Positions 44,220 to 51,896 of a stretch of 54,521 nt of DNA are shown piece after piece. Position 1 is the first letter of the stretch. Every line of letters begins with the position of its first letter. Position numbers and translations under genes: made by a program. The notes under the pieces were generated by a model. That model had not been told where the DNA came from. It was given only the letters and a program-made list of their open reading frames with translations, and did not search any database. Source of the stretch: Clostridia bacterium (GTDB lineage: Bacteria; Bacillota; Clostridia; Oscillospirales; CAG-272); the NCBI GenBank assembly GCA_017466685.1, contig JAFTTS010000094.1:1-54521 (forward strand), read 5' to 3'.

Positions 44220-45509
44220 ATGCTTGACATCAAATATATCAAAGAAAACACCGAGGAAGCAATACAGCGCCTTGCAAACAAGGGTAAGGACGCAAAGGAA
44301 GAGATCGCACGTATTTTGGAGCTTGACACACAGCGCCGTGCAATGATTTCCGAAAACGAGGCTCTCAAAGCAGAGCAGAACAAGGTATCGAAGTCGATTC
44401 CGCAGCTCAAAAAGGAGGGCAAGGACGTCGCTCCCATCTTCGCACAGATGAAGGAGCTTTCCGAAACCATCAAGACAAACGACGAAAAGCTCAAAGAGGT
44501 TGAAATCGAATACTCCAACCTCATGCTCTCGCTGCCGAACCTTCCCGATATGGACTTAAAGCCCGGCGGAAAAGAGAACAACGAGCCGCTTCGTTACTAC
44601 GGTGAGCCTCACAAGTTCGATTTTGAGCCGAAAAATCACGTTGATATCTGTACCGATCTCGGTCTTATCGACTACAAGCGCGGCACACAGCTCTCCGGTA
44701 ACGGCTTCTGGATCTACCGCGGCATGGGTGCACGTCTTGAGTGGGCTCTGCTCAACTATTTCGTTAATACTCACATCGAGGACGGTTATGAGCTTGTACT
44801 CGTTCCCCATATGCTCGGTTACGAGTGCGGTCTGACAGCAGGACAGTTCCCAAAGTTTGCCGAGGACGTATACTGGCTCGAAACCGCAGAGGACGAGCGT
44901 CGCCGTTTCATGCTTCCGACCGCTGAAACCGCACTTGTTGCACTCCATCGCGACGAGATCCTCACCGAGGCTGATCTGCCGAGAAAGTACATCAGCTACA
45001 CACCTTGCTTCCGTCGTGAGGCAGGCTCTTACCGTTCGGACGAGCGTGGAATGGTTCGCGGACATCAGTTTAATAAGGTTGAAATGGTACAGTACACACG
45101 CCCCGAGGACTCCGATGACGCTTTCGCAGAGCTTGTAAATAAGGCAGAGGCTCTCGTTAAGGGACTCGGCTTCCATTTCCGTACGGTAAAGCTCGCGGCA
45201 GAGGACTGCTCCGCTTCGATGGCTCGTACCTACGATATCGAAATTCACATCCCGTCGATGGACGGTTACAAAGAAGTTTCGTCTGTTTCCAACGCACGCG
45301 ATTATCAGGCACGCCGCGGTCAGATGCGCTTCAAGAGAGAATCCACGGGCAAGATCGAGTTCGTTCACACTCTTAACGGCTCCGGTCTCGCAACAAGCCG
45401 TATTCTTCCTGCTATCGTCGAACAAAATCAGCTCGCAGACGGCAGTGTTGTTGTCCCCGAGGTTCTGCGCAAATACATCGGTTGTGATGTAATTAAGAAG
45501 GATATGTGA
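44220..45509 (+). CDS. serS: Seryl-tRNA synthetase
   Basis: A class II aminoacyl-tRNA synthetase charging tRNA-Ser. The 429 residues have the N-terminal long coiled-coil arm (about 1-110) and the catalytic domain with motif 2 around YTPCFRREAGSYRSDERGMVRGHQF and motif 3 near the C-terminus (LNGSGLATSRILPAI). Only 21 nt separate it from parB, so no T-box leader is possible directly upstream and it is probably read through from the parA promoter. In many Firmicutes serS also lies close to the origin. Confidence 0.98.
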   Translation: MLDIKYIKENTEEAIQRLANKGKDAKEEIARILELDTQRRAMISENEALKAEQNKVSKSIPQLKKEGKDVAPIFAQMKELSETIKTNDEKLKEVEIEYSNLMLSLPNLPDMDLKPGGKENNEPLRYYGEPHKFDFEPKNHVDICTDLGLIDYKRGTQLSGNGFWIYRGMGARLEWALLNYFVNTHIEDGYELVLVPHMLGYECGLTAGQFPKFAEDVYWLETAEDERRRFMLPTAETALVALHRDEILTEADLPRKYISYTPCFRREAGSYRSDERGMVRGHQFNKVEMVQYTRPEDSDDAFAELVNKAEALVKGLGFHFRTVKLAAEDCSASMARTYDIEIHIPSMDGYKEVSSVSNARDYQARRGQMRFKRESTGKIEFVHTLNGSGLATSRILPAIVEQNQLADGSVVVPEVLRKYIGCDVIKKDM

Positions 45510-45534
45510 GATTTTAATTAACCTTATTCTCATC

Positions 45535-45730
45535 TTCCCTCCTCAGTCTCGCATTGCTCGACAGCTCCCCCCAAGGGAAGCCTTTTGGTAACAATTCATT
45601 TGCAAAACGAAGTATGGTGATACCTTGAAAAAACTTCCAAATACTTCGTTTTCACACTCGCAAATCAACTTTAAAGCCTTCCCTCGGGGGAAGGTGGCGA
45701 GCAAAGCGAGTCGGATGAGGGTCACCACCA
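45535..45730. repeat. Intergenic B2 repeats in inverted orientation
   Basis: The gap after serS contains a B2 unit in minus orientation (about 45537-45585) and one in plus orientation (45670-45722, hairpin CCTTCCC/GGGGAAGG). This forms an inverted pair at one end of the proposed inversion. No gene is seen. Confidence 0.65.
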
Positions 45731-45758
45731 CCACACAAAGATAAAAAGGAGAAAAACG

Positions 45759-46307
45759 ATGGAATTTTTCAAAGCGTTATGGAATGATCTGACCGCACTG
45801 ACGGGTGATACGGTAACGCTCGGCACCAACACAATAACAACACTTAACATCATCGTATGGTCGCTTTTTATCGGTTTCATATTAGCAATTTTTGCAACAC
45901 TTTATAACAAGTTTGTGATTGGCAAGGTCGTCCGTACGCTTCTCAAAAAAGAGATACATTCCGAGGAAAATGCGCTGACTGCCGCCGAGCTTGAATGTGA
46001 CAATCCCTTTGTACGTTTTGCGCTCAGAAAAAACGCATCACTTCGCCGTATCGTTTATTTAAGCGGTGACACCGATGCCGAGCAGCAGAAATATGACCGT
46101 TCATCCTCGAAGCTTTACATACCCGAGGGAAAAATACACCGTGCCGAGGTCACTTACGGAACAAAGGACATCACTGCCGGGACTGTGATACTCTCGATCG
46201 TCGCCTGCATTGTGGTTGCGATCTTAGCTCTTATATTTATTCCGGAGCTTGTGACAATGCTTTCAAATTTCATTGCCGGCATCACTCCCAAAGATAATAT
46301 TTACTGA
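45759..46307 (+). CDS. Small membrane protein with two helices, unknown function
   Basis: A 182-residue protein. A membrane helix near residues 27-52 is followed by a charged, mostly cytoplasmic or extracytoplasmic domain (about 55-140). A second hydrophobic helix (about 143-168) and a short tail complete it. I do not recognise a family. AAGGAG precedes the ATG. It ends 26 nt before the MORN-repeat gene, and both are probably one operon placed between serS and the RAYT gene. B2 repeats lie just upstream. Confidence 0.8.
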   Translation: MEFFKALWNDLTALTGDTVTLGTNTITTLNIIVWSLFIGFILAIFATLYNKFVIGKVVRTLLKKEIHSEENALTAAELECDNPFVRFALRKNASLRRIVYLSGDTDAEQQKYDRSSSKLYIPEGKIHRAEVTYGTKDITAGTVILSIVACIVVAILALIFIPELVTMLSNFIAGITPKDNIY

Positions 46308-46333
46308 TAACTGTGCCGAAAGGAAGTAATCAA

Positions 46334-47179
46334 ATGAATTATCAACAAAAACCAAAACGTACAAAAAAACGCCGCAGTTTCCTTAATATCCTCTTAACGA
46401 CGGTTATTCTTGCCGCTGCCCTTATCGTGGTCATCGTCGCCGTTATGTACATATGCGGCGTGCGTTATATATCACTTCCAACCGCGGGTGGCGGTACAGT
46501 CAAATATTTCGGCCGCGTTGACGATAACGGAGTGCCGCTTGACGGTAAGCTTTACTATTCAAACGGCGTCACAGCCGAGGTCGATATGGAAACGGGCACG
46601 ATCACTTATTCAAACAATGACGTTTATGAGGGTGATCTCAACGAGCTTTACCGTGACGGCTTCGGTAAAATGACCTTTGCAAACGGTGACGTTTACGAGG
46701 GTAATTTCAGCGAAGACAGCATGATGGGGCAGGGAAAATACACGTTCGAAAACGGGGACACTTACGAGGGTAATTTCGTTAACGGACAGAAGGACGGTCA
46801 TGGCGTATACACCTTTGCAGACGGCTCGGTTTACGAGGGTAACTTCACGAATAACCTCAAAAACGGCAACGGTAAATATACCTGGGCGAACGGCGACACC
46901 TATGAGGGCACGTATGTAAACGAGCTTAAGGAAGGCACCGGCACATACATTTTTGCGAACGGTGACAAGTACATCGGTCAGTTCAAGAATGATATGCGTG
47001 AGGGCAAGGGCAGATATATCTTTGCAAACGGTGACACCTATGAGGGCGAGTTTTCCCAGAATAAGATGCACGGTCAGGGCAAATACGAATGGGTGAGCGG
47101 ACGTGTTTACGAGGGTGAATTTGTGAACGGCAAGATCCCCAAGGCGGAGGAAAACGTCTCCGTCGGTGTAACGGAATAA
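46334..47179 (+). CDS. Membrane-anchored MORN-repeat protein
   Basis: A 281-residue protein. A basic N-terminus (about 1-17), one membrane helix (about 19-42) and a linker precede at least seven tandem MORN repeats (about 105-270). Each repeat is 23 residues of the form YEGNF-x-G-x-G-x-Y-x-F-ANGD. MORN repeats bind lipids or act as scaffolds in other proteins; no catalytic domain is attached here. I start at the ATG at 46334 behind GGAAG rather than a GTG seven codons upstream. The repeat number makes it prone to length variation. It is paired with the 182-residue membrane protein upstream. Confidence 0.88.
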   Translation: MNYQQKPKRTKKRRSFLNILLTTVILAAALIVVIVAVMYICGVRYISLPTAGGGTVKYFGRVDDNGVPLDGKLYYSNGVTAEVDMETGTITYSNNDVYEGDLNELYRDGFGKMTFANGDVYEGNFSEDSMMGQGKYTFENGDTYEGNFVNGQKDGHGVYTFADGSVYEGNFTNNLKNGNGKYTWANGDTYEGTYVNELKEGTGTYIFANGDKYIGQFKNDMREGKGRYIFANGDTYEGEFSQNKMHGQGKYEWVSGRVYEGEFVNGKIPKAEENVSVGVTE

Positions 47180-47210
47180 TTTTTGCGATCAAAAATATAT
47201 TGTAACAAAA

Positions 47211-47732
47211 ATGGAAAACGACTTTCCCAAAAGAAAACTGCTGAGATTAAAAAATTATGATTACAGCACGCCGGGAGCATATTTTATAACGATATGTACT
47301 CATAATAGAAAATGTATATTATCTAGTGTCGTAGGGGCGATTCATGAATCGACCGAAATAAAATTAACGGAATACGGAAAGATCGTCCACGGTATCATAA
47401 ACCATATTCCGGAGCGTTTCAAGGCATCTGTAGACAGATACGTAATCATGCCAAATCATATCCACATGATTGTTGTAATTACCAATGACGAAGAATTACA
47501 AAAGGCTCGTGAAGTGCCATTACGAGGTCGGTCAATCATTTCAAAAGTGATTGGCTATATCAAAATGAATGCATCGAAAAATATTCATAATACGTTTGGC
47601 TGCACAAATATTTGGCAACGTGGTTTTCACGATCACATCATCAGAAGTCGTCCCGACTATGAAAAAATCGCGAAGTATATTTATGAAAATCCAATCATAT
47701 GGGAACGTGACTGTTTCTATTCTGAAGAATAA
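47211..47732 (+). CDS. REP-associated tyrosine transposase (RAYT, Y1/HUH family)
   Basis: A 173-residue IS200-like Y1 transposase of the RAYT type, single-copy enzymes linked to REP/REPIN spread. The HUH metal motif is in MPNHIHMIV (about residues 84-92), and the candidate nucleophile tyrosine lies in DYEKIAKYIYENP near residue 155. N-terminal RKLLRLKNYDYSTPGAYFIT is typical. Codons 41-48 (47331-47355) are the REP core GTAGGGGCGATTCATGAATC plus GACCG in frame, encoding VGAIHEST, so the gene carries the repeat that surrounds it. At least nine further REP copies lie within about 3.7 kb. The ribosome site is weak. Confidence 0.92.
   Translation: MENDFPKRKLLRLKNYDYSTPGAYFITICTHNRKCILSSVVGAIHESTEIKLTEYGKIVHGIINHIPERFKASVDRYVIMPNHIHMIVVITNDEELQKAREVPLRGRSIISKVIGYIKMNASKNIHNTFGCTNIWQRGFHDHIIRSRPDYEKIAKYIYENPIIWERDCFYSEE
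47331..47355 (+). repeat. REP core inside the RAYT coding sequence
   Basis: Twenty-five bases identical to the left half of the REPIN elements, including the perfect CGATTCATGAATCG palindrome, read in frame within the transposase gene. Confidence 0.92.
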
Positions 47733-47797
47733 AGGTATATTTAACTTGATACATTCGCGGCGCAAATAAGACAACAAATTCTCATTTCATAAAAATG

Positions 47798-47832
47798 CCC
47801 GGCAAGACGTTAATTATCTTGTCGGGGTTTAT
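47798..47832 (+). terminator. Terminator after the RAYT gene
   Basis: Stem CCCGGCAAGA (47798-47807) with TCTTGTCGGG (47817-47826), ten pairs, then TTTATTATATTT. Confidence 0.8.
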
Positions 47833-47860
47833 TATATTTATGGAAAATTGATTTTAGCGT

Positions 47861-47894
47861 ATCCGAAAACGGACGATTCATGAATCGCCCCTAC
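47861..47894 (-). repeat. REP half element
   Basis: A single REP half (GGACGATTCATGAATCGCCC then CTAC) without the second palindrome, between the RAYT gene and the RNHCP gene. Confidence 0.85.
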
Positions 47895-47922
47895 GATGTC
47901 ACTGTAATTTTGCACCACGATT

Positions 47923-48255
47923 TCAAAATCCCGCGCCTGCGGTGAGCTTTATAAGAAGATTTATATCATCAGGCTGAATCTTGGCAGGGTATGCCGCCTT
48001 GTTACGCACCGTCGCACCGCATTTTTCACAGCGGTAAACGATGATGTATCCCTTTTTCGGATCGGGCAGCACCTGTACGGGACGAAGCGTACCGAGGCAG
48101 TCATTCGCGCGGTCACCGGGGTTTATGTCAATGTGAATGGAACAAAGGCACTTCGGGCAATGGTCACGCGAAGTAACGCCAAGCGGTTTCACCTCAAATC
48201 CGCAATTTCTGCAAACAAAACCGCTGTCATTTTTTTGAAATCTTTTTTCTTCCAT
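47923..48255 (-). CDS. RNHCP-domain zinc-ribbon protein
   Basis: A 110-residue protein with two zinc ribbons: CRNC then CPKC near residues 15-36, and CEKC near residue 77. The name-giving segment reads SRDHCPKCLCSIHID, a mild variant of RNHCPxCLxSxHVD, followed by NPGDRANDCLG. The RNHCP family is widespread and small, usually assumed to bind nucleic acid, with no proven role. The gene is convergent with the RAYT gene and divergent from the next. Confidence 0.85.
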   Translation of the reverse strand: MEEKRFQKNDSGFVCRNCGFEVKPLGVTSRDHCPKCLCSIHIDINPGDRANDCLGTLRPVQVLPDPKKGYIIVYRCEKCGATVRNKAAYPAKIQPDDINLLIKLTAGAGF

Positions 48256-48337
48256 AAGCTTTCTCCGATTTTTCTGAATATTTCACCGTCTTTCGCTTCA
48301 TAATAGATATGAAACCATGCGAAAGGATGATTTTAAA

Positions 48338-48787
48338 ATGAAATTTAATATATATAAAAGGTTACTTTGCATCGCCCTCGCTGTGTCACTCATCACCGTG
48401 TTTTTCACGCTCGGTGCATCGGCAAATCTCAGTTTCAGAAACAGCGGCGGAATGTCACGCAGCTCCGAGGGACTTGCAGACGACACAGCCGGTGAGGACG
48501 GAATCGTGCACGAGCCCGACACCACAGACAATATGAACAACGCTCCCGGCAGTGACAGTGCACCGGGTACAGGCGAATTCGGTGACGACACATCGAGAAA
48601 CGACACCACACGTGACACAACATCGAAGCACCCGGTCGATTCTGCCATTGACAATGCAGTGACCGATGCAACCGATGCTGTTGACGATGCAACGGACGGA
48701 ATGGGCATCTGGGGAGTGGTGATAATCATAGCTATTATCGCCGCGATCGCGATACTTTTATTCGCGTTTTTTGCAAGAAGGAAATAA
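48338..48787 (+). CDS. Acidic exported protein with C-terminal membrane anchor
   Basis: A 149-residue protein. Signal peptide (about 1-30, ending near GASA), a low-complexity Asp/Thr/Asn/Gly-rich region (about 35-110), then a C-terminal membrane helix (about 117-140) and a basic FFARRK end, an arrangement like a sortase-type anchor without LPxTG. I use the ATG at 48338 behind AAAGGA; an ATG seven codons earlier contains the ribosome site. I do not recognise the family. It is monocistronic with a terminator directly after. Confidence 0.75.
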   Translation: MKFNIYKRLLCIALAVSLITVFFTLGASANLSFRNSGGMSRSSEGLADDTAGEDGIVHEPDTTDNMNNAPGSDSAPGTGEFGDDTSRNDTTRDTTSKHPVDSAIDNAVTDATDAVDDATDGMGIWGVVIIIAIIAAIAILLFAFFARRK

Positions 48788-48796
48788 GTACAAGTG

Positions 48797-48825
48797 GGCT
48801 GTCTCTTTGCGGACAGCTCTTTTTT
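48797..48825 (+). terminator. Terminator after the acidic anchored protein
   Basis: Stem GGCTGTC (48797-48803) with GACAGCT (48812-48818), seven pairs, then TTTTTT. Confidence 0.85.
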
Positions 48826-48860
48826 GTTGTGTTCTTGTTCACAGTATCATTATGCAAATC

Positions 48861-48936
48861 TGTAGGGGCGTATCATGATGTACCCGATTCGATCGGTTTG
48901 CGGGTAAAAACGGTCGATTCGTGAATCGCCCCTACA
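48861..48936 (-). repeat. REPIN-like element downstream of mnmE (distal copy)
   Basis: A 76-bp element with TGTAGGGGCG/CGCCCCTACA ends, in the orientation opposite to the 50.5-kb array. Confidence 0.9.
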
Positions 48937-48953
48937 AAATTTTCCCATCACCT

Positions 48954-49028
48954 TGTAGGGGCGTATCATGATGTGCCCAATTCGATTGGTTTGCGGGTAA
49001 AAACGGTCGATTCGTGAATCGCCCCTAC
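48954..49028 (-). repeat. REPIN-like element abutting the mnmE stop codon
   Basis: About 75 bp, spaced 93 bp from the previous copy. Its end supplies the TAG stop of mnmE (AAG-TAG-GGG reading into GTAGGGGCG). Confidence 0.9.
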
Positions 49029-50401
49029 TTTCCCACACAAAACCGATGAAAAATCCCGTCAACGATTTCCTCGGTGACACGTCTGCCATCGAGCTCGGCA
49101 AGAGAAGAAAGTGCCGCTTCAAGATCAAATCCAGCCGTGTCCGCACTCACGCCCGATTCAAGCTCACGCATTGCCGAGCGTACATATTCAAGCGCATGGC
49201 TGACCGATGCATTCTGACGTGCGTTCGTTATAACCGCACGCGAATTATAATCAATTTCACCTTCTATATAAAGTGAATTTATAAGCTCTTTAAGCTCATC
49301 GATACCGACATTTTCCGCAGCGGATATTTCGACCGTGTGCGTGAAGATTCCGTTTTCAAGAACGGTACGGTCAAATTTTTCCGAAAGGTCACTCTTGTTA
49401 AGCACCGCAATTTTTGTGGCGTTTGTATTTTTAAGACGGTCAAGAATGAGACTATCCTCGCCGTCGGTTTCATTCGACAAATCAAACAACGCAAGCACCA
49501 GTTCCGCTTCCGAAAGCTCCTTCAGCGAACGCTCAACACCTATCTTTTCAACGGCATCGTTCGATTCACGTATGCCGGCTGTATCAATAAGACGTAACAT
49601 TACACGGCCTAAAGCCACGCTTTCCTCAATAGTGTCACGAGTTGTACCTGCGATATCGGTCACAATGGCACGCTCTCTGCCCACAAGGCGGTTTAAAAGC
49701 GAGGATTTGCCCGTATTAGGCTTACCGATGATAACTGTCCTTATACCCTCCAAAACCGCTCTGCCGACTTTATATGAGCTCTGTAGTGCCGCAAGTTCCT
49801 TTTCTATTATCTTTATTTCGGCTAAAACCTCCTCGTCAGAAAGCTCGGCGAGGTCTTCATCGGGAAAATCGACGTTTGCGAAAACGCCTGTGACTATTGT
49901 TTTAAGCTTTTCATAAAGCTCGTCCGCTTTACGCTTGATAACACCTTTACCATGCGAAGCGGCAAGTGAGAGCTGTTCCTCGCTTTCGGCATCGATGAGC
50001 ATTCCGACTGCTTCTGCCTGCGAAAGTGACAGCTTACCGTTTGTGAACGCTCGTTTTGTAAATTCACCTGCGCCTGCCGGTACTGCTCCCGATTCGAATG
50101 CGGCTTCGAGCACTTTTTCCGTAAGTATGATACCGCCGTGGCAGCTTATTTCGACGACGTTCTCGCCTGTATACGAGTGTGGTGCACGAAATATTGTACA
50201 GATTCCGTTATCGATGACAGCTGCGCGTTTTACTATATCTCCGTAAACGGCGTGCGACGCTTTAACCTCGGAAAGAGCTTTACCGTTTGCCGGGTGGAAC
50301 ATTTTTTCCGCCACGGTAATGGCTTCGTCCCCCGATATGCGTATCACAGCGATACCGCCTCTGCCGTATGCCGTTGACACTGCGGCTATTGTATTGGTCA
50401 T
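49025..50401 (-). CDS. mnmE: tRNA modification GTPase MnmE (TrmE)
   Basis: Works with MnmG to modify wobble uridine in tRNA. The 458 residues (start ATG 50401 behind AAGGAG) have the N-terminal tetrahydrofolate-binding domain (about 1-120), a helical domain, the inserted G domain with GKPNTGKSSLLN near residue 222, DTAGIRE and NKSD, and the catalytic C-terminal CVGK (Cys455 by count from the end). The stop codon TAG is formed at the edge of a REPIN. In most Firmicutes it follows jag and precedes mnmG directly; here a REPIN array and terminator cut it off from jag, and mnmG is about 8.5 kb away in inverted orientation. Confidence 0.97.
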   Translation of the reverse strand: MTNTIAAVSTAYGRGGIAVIRISGDEAITVAEKMFHPANGKALSEVKASHAVYGDIVKRAAVIDNGICTIFRAPHSYTGENVVEISCHGGIILTEKVLEAAFESGAVPAGAGEFTKRAFTNGKLSLSQAEAVGMLIDAESEEQLSLAASHGKGVIKRKADELYEKLKTIVTGVFANVDFPDEDLAELSDEEVLAEIKIIEKELAALQSSYKVGRAVLEGIRTVIIGKPNTGKSSLLNRLVGRERAIVTDIAGTTRDTIEESVALGRVMLRLIDTAGIRESNDAVEKIGVERSLKELSEAELVLALFDLSNETDGEDSLILDRLKNTNATKIAVLNKSDLSEKFDRTVLENGIFTHTVEISAAENVGIDELKELINSLYIEGEIDYNSRAVITNARQNASVSHALEYVRSAMRELESGVSADTAGFDLEAALSSLAELDGRRVTEEIVDGIFHRFCVGK

Positions 50402-50430
50402 GGTGTTCTCCTTTTTGAATGTAACTTTTC

Positions 50431-50890
50431 GGATCGGGCGCATCGTGATACGCCCCTACAGAGTGTGGGTAAATCTTGTAGGGGCGATTCATGAATCGAC
50501 CGTTTTTATCTGTATACCCAGCGAACCGGGCACATCGTGATATGCACCTACAGGATGTTAGGAAAATTTTGTAGGGGCGATTCACGAATCGACCGTTTTT
50601 ATCTGTATACCCATCGAACCGGGCACATCGTGATATGCACCTACAGAGTGTGGGAAAATCTTGTAGAGGCGATTCACGAATCGACCGTTTTTATCTGTAT
50701 ACCCATCGAACCGGGCACATTGTGATATGCACCTACAGGATGTTGGGAAAATTTTGTAGGGGCGATTCATGAATCGTCCGTTTTTATCCGTATACCCATC
50801 GAACCGGGCACATCGTGATATGCACCTACAGGATGTTGGGAAAATTTTGTAGGGGCGATTCATGAATCGTCCGCTTTTATCCGTATACCC
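50431..50890 (+). repeat. Tandem REPIN array, 93-bp period
   Basis: A half element (50431-50460), four complete 76-bp elements (50477-50552, 50570-50645, 50662-50737, 50755-50830) and a truncated one (50848-50890). Starts are 93, 92, 93 and 93 bp apart, with 16-17-bp spacers that themselves are related. It fills the 533-bp space between mnmE and jag; there is no gene. Because 93 is a multiple of three, open frames run through it on both strands, but they are only the repeat. Confidence 0.93.
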
Positions 50891-50897
50891 CACCCAC

Positions 50898-50927
50898 AAA
50901 AAATGGAGCCGCCATAACGACAGCTCC
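50898..50927 (-). terminator. Terminator after jag
   Basis: Minus-strand GGAGC...GCTCC stem, then A and six T. It is almost identical to the infB and typA terminators, and 8 nt from the jag stop. Confidence 0.85.
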
Positions 50928-50934
50928 GTTAGTA

Positions 50935-51858
50935 TTATTTTTCGTCGGAACTGCCGAGAATACTGTTAAGATATTCATCGAAGTCCTTGAACTTCTTCTG
51001 AGGTTCACGAGCGGTGTTATCCTTTGCCTCTCTTGTTCCGTAAGTAGAAATGAGATCGGAAAGCTCCTCGCTCGACATTTTTTCGCCGTCATCATACATA
51101 GGTGCAGCCGGCTTTTTCTTTTCCGTTTTAGCATATTCGGAAGAACGCGAACGTCTTCTCTCGCTTCGACGGTCACTTCTCTTTGCCGGCTTATCAAGCT
51201 TACCCTTAGGCATCGTGAAGCCTGCACTTTCGAGATAGATCACAACGCGACGTCCCGAATCAACTCCGACGGAATTTGTCGATACACCCTCAACGCTCTG
51301 TACCTCCGAATGGATGATACGGCGTTCATACGGTGACATCGGCTCAAGCATCACGCTCTTACCGTTCTTTGCAACCTTGTTTGCCATACGTCTTGCGAGC
51401 GCACGGAGGGTTGCTTCACGCTTTGAGCGGTAGTTTTCAACGTCCACCGTGATATGTACATAGTCACGGGATTCGTCCTCCTCACGCTTGTTTGCCGCAA
51501 GGTTGGTGAGATACTGCAGTGCCTCGAGTGTATCACCGTGGTGACCGATGAGTATACCTGCCTCATCACCGACGATGTTTATCTGACGGTCACTTTTGCG
51601 TGTTGCGATCATGTCAACGTCAGCGTGAATTTCCATATCTGCAAGAAGTGTATCAATAAACTCTCTTGCGATGATCTCGCCTGCAACAGTACGCTCAACC
51701 TTGATTTTTGCAGGTGTTGCACCGATTCCTAAAAATCCGCCGCCACCCTGCTCGATAACTTCATAATTTAACGATTCCGGCTCACAGTTAAGCTTTTTTC
51801 CTGCTTCTTCGAGGGCTGCTTCAACTGTTTTACCTGTAAATATGAGTTCCTGTTTCAC
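50935..51858 (-). CDS. jag: RNA-binding protein Jag/KhpB
   Basis: A KH-R3H RNA-binding protein that partners with KhpA in Gram-positive cell elongation and RNA control. The 307 residues have the Jag N-domain (about 1-50, with GGGGFLGIGA), a KH domain (about 85-150, with GILIGHHGDTLEALQYL), an R3H domain (about 155-215, with MSPYERRIIHSEVQ) and a long charged tail (about 215-307). Start is GTG at 51858 behind AAAGGAG. It follows yidC by 38 nt, the conserved order. Confidence 0.95.
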   Translation of the reverse strand: MKQELIFTGKTVEAALEEAGKKLNCEPESLNYEVIEQGGGGFLGIGATPAKIKVERTVAGEIIAREFIDTLLADMEIHADVDMIATRKSDRQINIVGDEAGILIGHHGDTLEALQYLTNLAANKREEDESRDYVHITVDVENYRSKREATLRALARRMANKVAKNGKSVMLEPMSPYERRIIHSEVQSVEGVSTNSVGVDSGRRVVIYLESAGFTMPKGKLDKPAKRSDRRSERRRSRSSEYAKTEKKKPAAPMYDDGEKMSSEELSDLISTYGTREAKDNTAREPQKKFKDFDEYLNSILGSSDEK

Positions 51859-51896
51859 AGTTTTGCTCCTTTCATATTTTTTCGGAAAGCTTTGTT

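Noticed and set aside
50431..50890. CRISPR-like regular array
   Set aside because: The repeats are long palindromic REPINs and the spacers are short and nearly identical; no cas genes are nearby.
50280..50899. Open frames with 31-residue repeats through the REPIN array on both strands
   Set aside because: They arise because the 93-bp period is a multiple of three; there are no start signals and they follow the repeat exactly.
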